A stretch of DNA of 6,892 nt from an uncultured Eubacteriales bacterium (GTDB lineage: Bacteria > Bacillota > Clostridia > Lachnospirales > Lachnospiraceae), in the NCBI GenBank assembly GCA_900313775.1, contig OMSP01000028.1, forward strand, positions 1-6,892, in the 5' to 3' direction. Under the pieces are notes generated by a model that saw nothing but the letters and a program-made list of their open reading frames with translations, was not told the DNA's origin and made no database searches. Below, piece by piece: positions 1-4,748 of this stretch. A program made the position numbers and the translations under genes. How positions within the stretch are numbered: the stretch's first letter is position 1; each line of letters begins with the position of its first letter.

Positions 1-304
1 CGAAATAGTCAGAGGCAAAGTAGATCCTGTCTTCATAGTTGGCACCGAGCCAACGCACATCCTCCGTGATCGAGTCGACGAACTCCTCCTTTTCCTTGGT
101 GGGGTTCGTATCGTCAAAGCGCAGATTGAAAGTGCCGCCATATTCACGGGCTATCCCGTCATTGAGAAGTATCGACTTGGCATGACCGATATGAAGATAG
201 CCGTTCGGCTCAGGCGGAAACCGCGTTACAACATGATCATAAACCCCTTCTGAAAGGTCCTTATCGATCTCCTGTTCTATGAAATGTCTTGCTTTTTCTT
301 CCAC
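1..304 (-). CDS. glnS: Glutaminyl-tRNA synthetase, N-terminal part (cut by window edge)
   Basis: This class I aminoacyl-tRNA synthetase charges tRNA-Gln with glutamine in the cytoplasm. Only the first 101 codons lie in the window. They include the nucleotide-binding signature RFPPEPNGYLHIGHAKS (residues 28-44, HIGH at 38-41) and the block LRFDDTNPTKEKEEFVDSI (61-79), both characteristic of GlnRS and its close GluRS relatives. The PPEPNGYLHIGHAKS wording is the bacterial GlnRS form. I chose the GTG at 304-302 as start because AAAGGTG (317-311) lies 6 nt upstream. An in-frame GTG at 313-311 would add three residues but has a poorer ribosome site. The gene is divergent from the tRNA-Thr gene. 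Its predicted leader is only about 34 nt, too short for a T-box. The family call is firm; without the rest of the protein, a non-discriminating GluRS cannot be fully excluded. Confidence 0.93.
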   Translation of the reverse strand, partial: MEEKARHFIEQEIDKDLSEGVYDHVVTRFPPEPNGYLHIGHAKSILLNDGIAREYGGTFNLRFDDTNPTKEKEEFVDSITEDVRWLGANYEDRIYFASDYF

Positions 305-325
305 TGAATTCACCTTTGCAACTTG

Positions 326-354
326 TTGACACTCTTTCCGAATTATTGTATATT
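326..354 (+). promoter_or_regulatory. Sigma-A promoter of the tRNA-Thr gene
   Basis: A consensus -35 TTGACA (326-331) is followed after 17 bp by TATATT (349-354), a 5/6 -10 element. Initiation is expected near 361, giving a 5' leader of about 53 nt that must be removed by tRNA processing. Its -10 overlaps the predicted glnS -10 on the other strand, and its -35 lies inside the expected glnS transcript. This is the strongest promoter match in the window. Confidence 0.75.
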
Positions 355-373
355 ATTTTTGTTGCGTCGGCAA
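345..373 (-). promoter_or_regulatory. Probable sigma-A promoter of glnS
   Basis: On the minus strand, TTGCCG (373-368) is followed after 17 bp by TACAAT (350-345). This is a 4/6 -35 and a 5/6 -10 at optimal spacing. Initiation would fall near 338, about 34 nt before the GTG start. The -10 hexamer shares two bases with the -10 of the opposite-strand tRNA promoter. Prediction from sequence only. Confidence 0.55.
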
Positions 374-413
374 GGTGGAACGCTTCATACTCCGCTTTAA
401 CTACCGCACATCT

Positions 414-486
414 GCTCCCTTGGCACAGTCGGTAGCGCGCATCCATGGTAAGGATGAGGTCGCCAGTTCAAGTCTGGCAGGGAGCT
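414..486 (+). tRNA. tRNA-Thr, anticodon GGT
   Basis: A complete 73-nt cloverleaf. The acceptor stem GCTCCCT (414-420) pairs perfectly with AGGGAGC (479-485). The anticodon stem CATCC/GGATG (440-444/452-456) closes the loop ATGGTAA, with anticodon GGT at 447-449 reading ACC and ACU. The T stem GCCAG/CTGGC (462-466/474-478) closes the loop TTCAAGT. The D arm (423-438) has A14, G18-G19 and A21 in place, but its stem has one A-C mismatch (A425/C436, positions 12-23). The 3' CCA is not encoded; the discriminator is T486. Position 22 is G, so this tRNA lacks the adenosine that TrmK (encoded in this window) would methylate. The gene appears monocistronic, with its own promoter and terminator. Confidence 0.96.
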
Positions 487-488
487 TT

Positions 489-525
489 CCCCTGAACCGG
501 TATTCTCGGTTCGGGGGTTAATTTT
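489..525 (+). terminator. Rho-independent terminator of the tRNA-Thr gene
   Basis: CCCCTGAACCG (489-499) pairs with CGGTTCGGGGG (507-517) as an 11-bp stem with one T-G wobble and a 7-nt loop. A T-rich tail TTAATTTT (518-525) follows. It begins 3 nt after the mature tRNA end, as expected for a monocistronic tRNA unit, and insulates the downstream regulator gene. Confidence 0.85.
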
Positions 526-534
526 CAATTACTA

Positions 535-564
535 TTGTCACTTTTTTAACAGGATTCTTATATT
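535..564 (+). promoter_or_regulatory. Probable sigma-A promoter of the TetR-type regulator
   Basis: TTGTCA (535-540, 5/6) and TATATT (559-564, 5/6) are separated by 18 bp. Initiation would fall near 571, inside or just before the GGAGG ribosome site, so the leader would be very short (about 16 nt). An imperfect inverted repeat (547-570) covers the spacer and the -10. Confidence 0.5.
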
Positions 565-570
565 CTGTAA
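547..570. promoter_or_regulatory. Candidate operator (imperfect inverted repeat) for the TetR-type regulator
   Basis: TAACAGGA (547-554) and TTCTGTAA (563-570) are inverted half-sites matching at 6 of 8 positions, separated by 8 bp. The repeat straddles the -10 of the regulator's own promoter, a position typical for TetR-family autorepression. The match is modest in an AT-rich region, so chance cannot be excluded. Confidence 0.35.
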
Positions 571-586
571 GGAGGCTATTTAAAAA

Positions 587-1135
587 ATGAATGCAGCAGA
601 GAAATTGATGCTGACCATGAATCAGGAACTGGAAAACAAACCTTTCAAATCTATTACCGTGACACGTATTTGCCAGCTGAGCAATGTCTCCAGGCCGACT
701 TTTTATCACCATTACAATACACTGTCAGATCTGGCCTGTAAATCGATGAATTACCGCTTGTTCAATGATATATATGATTTCAAGACCTGGGAGGACTGGA
801 TAGACTGCGCTGAAAAAGTTATCCTCTACATGCGTGACCACAAGGGATTCTTTATCAATGCATTCTGCCCTCAGGTTCTTCAGGCCGGGACCCGCTATTT
901 TGACAGGATCATCTCGGACTATATCGAAAGACGACAGACTGCGTTTGACTGCCGGTTAAAAAATGAAGACAAGGCCTTTATCTCTCATTTTTTTTCCGGT
1001 ATTATCGTTTCACTGTTTAACGAATACACCAAGTCAGAAATGAGCATCGATCCGGACTTCCTTTCTTCACAGGTCTCGTCGCTCCTGGACGGATCTGTGG
1101 ACCGTGCGATCCGCGGATGCATAGACGTAAAGTAA
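587..1135 (+). CDS. TetR/AcrR-family transcriptional regulator
   Basis: A predicted one-component, DNA-binding repressor of 182 residues. The N-terminal domain (residues 3-50) shows the family helix-turn-helix: FKSITVTRICQLSNVSRPTFYHHY (about 20-43), with the typical ITV-x-x-I and S-R-x-T-F-Y-x-x-Y pattern. Residues 60-182 form the variable helical ligand-binding and dimer region, which I cannot match to a specific ligand. The shape (very short N-terminus, TFYHHY, aromatic-rich C-terminal half) resembles the DhaS-like branch of TetR regulators. AAGGAGG (569-575) lies 11 nt before the ATG. No effector or transport gene is adjacent: upstream is a terminated tRNA unit and downstream is a convergent operon. 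It probably represses itself and a distant target. The gene looks more AT-rich than the minus-strand genes, which could reflect acquisition. Confidence 0.9.
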   Translation: MNAAEKLMLTMNQELENKPFKSITVTRICQLSNVSRPTFYHHYNTLSDLACKSMNYRLFNDIYDFKTWEDWIDCAEKVILYMRDHKGFFINAFCPQVLQAGTRYFDRIISDYIERRQTAFDCRLKNEDKAFISHFFSGIIVSLFNEYTKSEMSIDPDFLSSQVSSLLDGSVDRAIRGCIDVK

Positions 1136-1157
1136 TAATACTTTATATCACATAGAT

Positions 1158-1189
1158 TAAGGGCTGCTGCCGACAGGCAACAGCCCTTA
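1158..1189. terminator. Bidirectional hairpin terminator between the regulator and yajC
   Basis: TAAGGGCTGCTGCC (1158-1171) pairs with GGCAACAGCCCTTA (1176-1189) as a 14-bp stem with a single C-A mismatch and the loop GACA. It lies between convergent genes, 22 nt after the regulator stop and 21 nt after the yajC stop. The U-tracts on both sides are weak (TTATT rightward, TTAAT leftward), so termination may be partial. The stem is strong. Confidence 0.72.
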
Positions 1190-1210
1190 TTCATGCTCAG
1201 AGCGGGATCT

Positions 1211-1501
1211 TTACTCTTCTTCTTCACCCGCGGATGGTTTCTCTATCTGAGCGATCGCGGCTTTCTGCATCGGGATACGACAGTTTTTATTGCCGCCAAA
1301 CTCTACGATAACTTCCTCTTCCTCGATATCGATCAGCACACCGTAGAAGCCGCTGGTCGTAAGAACGCTGTCACCGACCTCCATATCCGCGTACATCTGA
1401 TTGATACGATTCTGCTCCTTGCGGCGCGGACGGATCATAAAGAAATAGAACGCCGCGATGATCACTACGTAAAAGATAATTAATACACTAGTATTACCCA
1501 T
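1211..1501 (-). CDS. yajC: Preprotein translocase accessory subunit YajC
   Basis: A small single-pass inner-membrane protein that associates with the SecDF part of the Sec export machinery. The 96 residues have the usual YajC layout. A hydrophobic N-terminal membrane segment (residues 5-23, rich in I, V, F and Y) is followed at once by the basic stretch RPRRKEQNR (24-32), the family's RPxxKxx signature. The cytoplasmic domain carries MEVGDSVLTTSGFYGVL (40-56) and EEVIVEFGGNKNCRIPMQKAAI (62-83). The C-terminus is acidic (EEEE). The ATG at 1501-1499 is preceded by GGAGA (1513-1509) at 7 nt. In many bacteria yajC sits between tgt and secDF; here it is the last gene before a convergent terminator, downstream of the kinase fusion, with its own promoter. 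The family call is strong, because size, topology and signature agree. Confidence 0.93.
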   Translation of the reverse strand: MGNTSVLIIFYVVIIAAFYFFMIRPRRKEQNRINQMYADMEVGDSVLTTSGFYGVLIDIEEEEVIVEFGGNKNCRIPMQKAAIAQIEKPSAGEEEE

Positions 1502-1544
1502 AATCTGCTCTCCATCATGATTCTAACAACAGGATATCGTAAAT

Positions 1545-1573
1545 ATTATACACATCTTACCGATCGTTCGCAA
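1545..1573 (-). promoter_or_regulatory. Sigma-A promoter of yajC
   Basis: On the minus strand, TTGCGA (1573-1568, 4/6) and a perfect TATAAT (1550-1545) are separated by 17 bp. The -35 begins 5 nt after the stop codon of the upstream kinase gene. Initiation near 1538 would give a leader of about 37 nt. No terminator is visible between the kinase and yajC, so read-through from the operon may add to this promoter. Confidence 0.68.
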
Positions 1574-1577
1574 GACA

Positions 1578-3245
1578 CTAGATATTAAAGCATCCTCCTC
1601 CCGCAAATTCCCTGAGGATCGAATTGGTCGGCACCAACTCGGCCCCTATCCCGACAAAATAGTCAAGGAATTTCAGCAGCCGCTTAGCCTCAAAGTATTC
1701 CGGTGTGCCGCGGTCAACACGGAACAGCAAAGGCTCCACCTGTACTTTGAGTACTGCCAGCTCGTAGATCAGTGCCGAGTTGAACATAGCGTCAGCCTGC
1801 TCCTGATAGGGGAATATATTGGCCTCCTCTCCTCTTCTGACGGACGGCCATCGCGCGATCGTATCGGCTGCATCCACCCCGCGTGTGCGCGCGTCGCGCA
1901 CCATACGGCGCAGCAGCCTGCCGTCAGTAGTCGGGATCCTGTTATGTTCATCAATACTGATCGATGTAAGAGCCGAGATGTAGATCTTGAATTTGTTTTC
2001 AGCCGGCAAGTCGCGTGTCAGCTCGTCATTCAGACAATGAATGCCCTCGATCACGAGGATATCATTGTCTCCGAGCGTAATGATATCACCGTTGTATTCC
2101 CGCTTACCGGTCTTGAAGTTGAATGTCGGCAACTGTACCGTCTCACCGGCCAGCATACGGTTCAGATCATCGTTAAAGGCCGCTATATCGACCGCTTCCA
2201 GCGCTTCGAAATCAAGATTGCCGTCAGCATCATGAGGTGTATGTTCACGGTCTACAAAATAATTGTCGACTGAGATAGGATGAGGGATCAGTCCGGCAGC
2301 TCGAAGCTGAACCGACAATCTTCTGGAGAAAGTAGTCTTCCCTGATGAGGACGGTCCGGCGATCAGGGCAAATTTTACATTGCCCCTCTCCGCGATCTGA
2401 ACAGCGATCTCGCCAATCTTTTTCTCGTGGAATGCCTCCTGCACGAGGATCATCTCCTGTACATCTCCGCGGGTGATACGGTCATTGAGACGGCCGACAG
2501 TGGACAGCCCCTGGACATCACTCCAGCGCGTGGATTCCTCCATGACTCTGAAGAGTTTCTCCTTCGGCTCGAATCTGCCGATCTTGTCCGTCTCCTTTTT
2601 GTTGGGCAGCATGAGCACAAAGCCCTTATTGTACTTGATCAGATCAAAATGCTGCAAAAAACTAGTATCCGGGACCATATAGCCATAGTAATAGTCCTCG
2701 TACTCCTCGATACTGTAAATATTGACACGCGAGACACGGCGGTAATAGAAAAGTTTTTCCTTATCATGCATCCCGTGCTTCTTGAAAAGCTCGATAGCTT
2801 TATCGGTGTTGACGCTGCGCTTGTGGATCATTACCTTCTGATCTACCAATTCGCGCATACGCGCCTTGACTCTGTTGAGAAATCCCTCGGTGATCTCCCG
2901 TCCGTCATCCATCGTACAGTACAGACCGTCGCTGATATTATAGCGCAGCCGCACCTGATCGACGGCTTTGCCGCCGCCGACATCATATATGGCCTTGGCC
3001 ATCAACATGCACATGCTCCGCTCGTAGGTCTTATGCCCCATTTGCTCCGCGGTCGTTACAAAACGGATCTCACAGCTCTTCGTCAGCTTCTTATACAGTT
3101 CAGTGAGTTTCCCGTCAACGATCGCCAGCACGATCGTATGCCGGCCTGTCTCCTGAAACTGAGCGGCAATATCCCGGTAGTATATCCCCTCGGGGAACCG
3201 GTACTGATTTCCGTCGATTGTCACATCATAGATTCTCTCACTCAA
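1578..3245 (-). CDS. Nucleoside (uridine-type) kinase with N-terminal TGS and ThrRS-like domains
   Basis: A 555-residue fusion. Residues 1-63 resemble a TGS domain. Residues 64-255 follow the ThrRS second additional (editing) domain, with NISDGLYCTM (103-112), the ELFKKHG block (152-158) and a YYYGYMVPDTSFLQHFDLIKY segment (185-205). Residues 288-520 are a P-loop kinase of the uridine kinase/phosphoribulokinase type: Walker A GPSSSGKT (297-304), SVDNYF (325-330) where uridine kinases keep the catalytic-type Asp, Walker B-like ILVIEGIH (396-403), and an arginine-rich lid RRMVRDARTRG (446-456). It probably phosphorylates a nucleoside such as uridine or cytidine using NTP; the substrate cannot be read from sequence. 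The ThrRS-like part lacks recognisable editing residues, so a regulatory or RNA-binding role is possible. The start is TTG (3245-3243), with AGGAGG 6 nt upstream overlapping the nif3 stop, which implies coupled translation. The domain architecture is known in Clostridia and Bacteroidetes, usually annotated simply as nucleoside kinase. Confidence 0.88.
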   Translation of the reverse strand: MSERIYDVTIDGNQYRFPEGIYYRDIAAQFQETGRHTIVLAIVDGKLTELYKKLTKSCEIRFVTTAEQMGHKTYERSMCMLMAKAIYDVGGGKAVDQVRLRYNISDGLYCTMDDGREITEGFLNRVKARMRELVDQKVMIHKRSVNTDKAIELFKKHGMHDKEKLFYYRRVSRVNIYSIEEYEDYYYGYMVPDTSFLQHFDLIKYNKGFVLMLPNKKETDKIGRFEPKEKLFRVMEESTRWSDVQGLSTVGRLNDRITRGDVQEMILVQEAFHEKKIGEIAVQIAERGNVKFALIAGPSSSGKTTFSRRLSVQLRAAGLIPHPISVDNYFVDREHTPHDADGNLDFEALEAVDIAAFNDDLNRMLAGETVQLPTFNFKTGKREYNGDIITLGDNDILVIEGIHCLNDELTRDLPAENKFKIYISALTSISIDEHNRIPTTDGRLLRRMVRDARTRGVDAADTIARWPSVRRGEEANIFPYQEQADAMFNSALIYELAVLKVQVEPLLFRVDRGTPEYFEAKRLLKFLDYFVGIGAELVPTNSILREFAGGGCFNI

Positions 3246-3251
3246 GATGAT

Positions 3252-3257
3252 CCTCCT
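3252..3257 (-). promoter_or_regulatory. Ribosome binding site that fixes the TTG start of the kinase gene
   Basis: A consensus AGGAGG (3257-3252) lies 6 nt before TTG (3245-3243). The first bases of the site lie within the nif3 stop codon TAG (3258-3256). Ribosomes ending nif3 are therefore placed directly on this site, and no ATG alternative lies nearby. Confidence 0.8.
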
Positions 3258-4044
3258 ACACAGTAAAAAAAGGTCTTCGCGGGATATCTTCTACCACGCG
3301 CAGAGTCGGGAAAGCATCCCGGAGCCTCTGAGCAATATCGTCTACAAACAAATGTTCGAGCCCGTAATGGCCTGCGTCCACGATCGCTAGACCGCGCGCT
3401 ACGGCATCCAGCCCCGTGTGGTGATCGATATCTCCGGTCACCAACGCATCGGCACCGCCCTGTATCGCCTGATCTACCCCGCTCTTGCCGGAACCGGGGA
3501 GGACTGCCACCCGATACACCTGTTTGTCTTCATCTCCAAAGACATGCAGGCTCTCTGCGTCAAATGCATGCTTGACCCGCTCAGCCAGCTGCCTGAGGGA
3601 GATCTCTTCGGGCAGCTCTCCGATGCGGCCGATGCCTCTTTCCTCCGCCTGATCCTCGAAGAACTCAGGTGAAGAAAGCAACGGGCTGTCATTCTTCAAA
3701 GCGATCCGCTCCGCCGCAAGATCACCCATCAGGTCGGTATCATAATTGGTGTGCATCGCAAAATAAGTGATCCCGTGTTCGGCGAGTTCCAACACCCGTC
3801 TCCCGACAAAATCCTGCTCGCTGACATTCTTTAATCCTGAAAAAATCAGCGGATGATGTGTGATCAGCATCTCGCATCCTTCATCAGCACATGCCCTGAT
3901 CACCTCATCTGTGGCGTCCAGCGCAATATAAGCACTGCTGATCTCCCGGTTTCCGCCCACGAGCAGCCCGACATTGTCCCATTCCTGGGCGTGATCAGGC
4001 GGACACAATCCGTTCAGATAGTCAACGACTTCATAACTCTGCAT
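3256..4044 (-). CDS. Nif3-like dinuclear metal centre protein (DUF34)
   Basis: A member of the widely conserved NIF3/DUF34 family (YbgI in E. coli, YqfO in B. subtilis), which forms a toroidal hexamer binding two metal ions per subunit. Database annotations as GTP cyclohydrolase I type 2 are weakly supported, and its cell role remains unsettled. The 262 residues show every metal-site motif: QEWDNVGLLVG (20-30), THHP (62-65), MHTNYD (97-102), TGDIDHH (203-209) and DAGHYGLE (223-230, with H226 and E230). The length matches the short YbgI form; the roughly 100-residue middle insertion found in YqfO is absent. The ATG (4044-4042) follows AGGAGG by 4 nt and lies 31 nt inside the 3' end of trmK, so the two genes overlap. 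The sigA-trmK-nif3 order is the same as sigA-yqfN-yqfO in B. subtilis, supporting both assignments. Confidence 0.94.
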   Translation of the reverse strand: MQSYEVVDYLNGLCPPDHAQEWDNVGLLVGGNREISSAYIALDATDEVIRACADEGCEMLITHHPLIFSGLKNVSEQDFVGRRVLELAEHGITYFAMHTNYDTDLMGDLAAERIALKNDSPLLSSPEFFEDQAEERGIGRIGELPEEISLRQLAERVKHAFDAESLHVFGDEDKQVYRVAVLPGSGKSGVDQAIQGGADALVTGDIDHHTGLDAVARGLAIVDAGHYGLEHLFVDDIAQRLRDAFPTLRVVEDIPRRPFFTV

Positions 4045-4748
4045 GCTGCCTCCTTCTTAGCGATCAGTTCTCTCCTGCGACTGACTGCGCGCGGTTCTTC
4101 ACTCCGGACCGCCGCTTCAAGAGCCGCTTCATACCGTCTGATCTCCTTCTCTAAAAAATCAGCCAATACGCAGTCCCGTCTGTCTATCAGATACGGGCCG
4201 TACGCGTATTGGACTGCCTTCTCATCCTCATCGGCCGCGTAGATGCTCTCTTCTCCCGATACAGCCTTCAGAATGACATAATACTTGTTCTGATCACAGA
4301 TCATCTTCTCGTCTGTAAGCCGCAATCTGTGCGATGCAAGCCAGCGGCGCACCAGAGCTATCTCTGACTGCGGCGAGAGAACGATCTCTTTAAAACCATC
4401 CAGCAGATACTCTCCCGTCTCGAGTATATCTATGATCAGAGGACCGCCCATACCGCTGATAATCATTGTATCGCACTCACCGTCCTGGTATCCCTCAAGC
4501 CCGTCCGCGAGACGCGCCGTGATACGGTCTTCCAGACCGGCGGCTTTGATATGGGCAACGGCGCGTTCGATAGCTCCTGCGCTTATATCCGTCACGACAG
4601 CACCCGGCGCCTTTCCCTCTTTGACCAGACGGATCGGCAGATAGGCGTGATCGCAGCCTATATCCAGAAGGCGCCTGCCCGGAGTCACCATGGAGGCGAC
4701 CGTCTGCAGGCGCTTTGAAAGTGTATGCAGCTGACTCTTCTCAGTCAA
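4014..4748 (-). CDS. trmK: tRNA (adenine(22)-N1)-methyltransferase
   Basis: A cytoplasmic class I SAM-dependent methyltransferase that forms m1A at position 22 in the D arm of tRNAs carrying A22. The 244 residues begin with LSKRLQTVASMV (10-21), the family opening helix. They continue with the SAM-binding motif I LLDIGCDHAYLPI (27-39), motif II VVTDIS (51-56), ADGLEGY (81-87), and IISGMGGPLI (96-105), where the GMGG stretch is typical of TrmK. VLSPQSEIALVRRWL (123-137) occupies the place of the family's QP-containing motif. The C-terminal half (from about 165) is charged and helical, likely coiled coil, for tRNA contact. The start is TTG (4748-4746), inside the last codons of rpoD with an 8-nt overlap. 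No strong ribosome site precedes it, so translation probably depends on ribosomes finishing rpoD. A later ATG (residue 20) would delete the conserved first helix and is rejected. Confidence 0.92.
   Translation of the reverse strand: MTEKSQLHTLSKRLQTVASMVTPGRRLLDIGCDHAYLPIRLVKEGKAPGAVVTDISAGAIERAVAHIKAAGLEDRITARLADGLEGYQDGECDTMIISGMGGPLIIDILETGEYLLDGFKEIVLSPQSEIALVRRWLASHRLRLTDEKMICDQNKYYVILKAVSGEESIYAADEDEKAVQYAYGPYLIDRRDCVLADFLEKEIRRYEAALEAAVRSEEPRAVSRRRELIAKKEAACRVMKSLTI

Noticed and set aside
305..345. T-box or other riboswitch leader before glnS
   Set aside because: The predicted leader is about 34 nt, far too short for a T-box, and no specifier stem or terminator hairpin is visible.
261..446. 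Minus-strand small open frame running across the glnS start and the tRNA gene
   Set aside because: It overlaps the tRNA-Thr cloverleaf and the double promoter, and runs out of frame into glnS. No ribosome site was seen.
414..3245. Functional link between tRNA-Thr and the ThrRS-like domain of the nearby kinase
   Set aside because: The genes are on opposite strands, about 1.1 kb apart, separated by a regulator and yajC. Proximity alone is not evidence.
2427..3266. Long plus-strand open frame (279 codons) opposite the kinase fusion
   Set aside because: It mirrors the conserved kinase coding sequence, lacks a ribosome site and has no family features. It is a codon-usage shadow.
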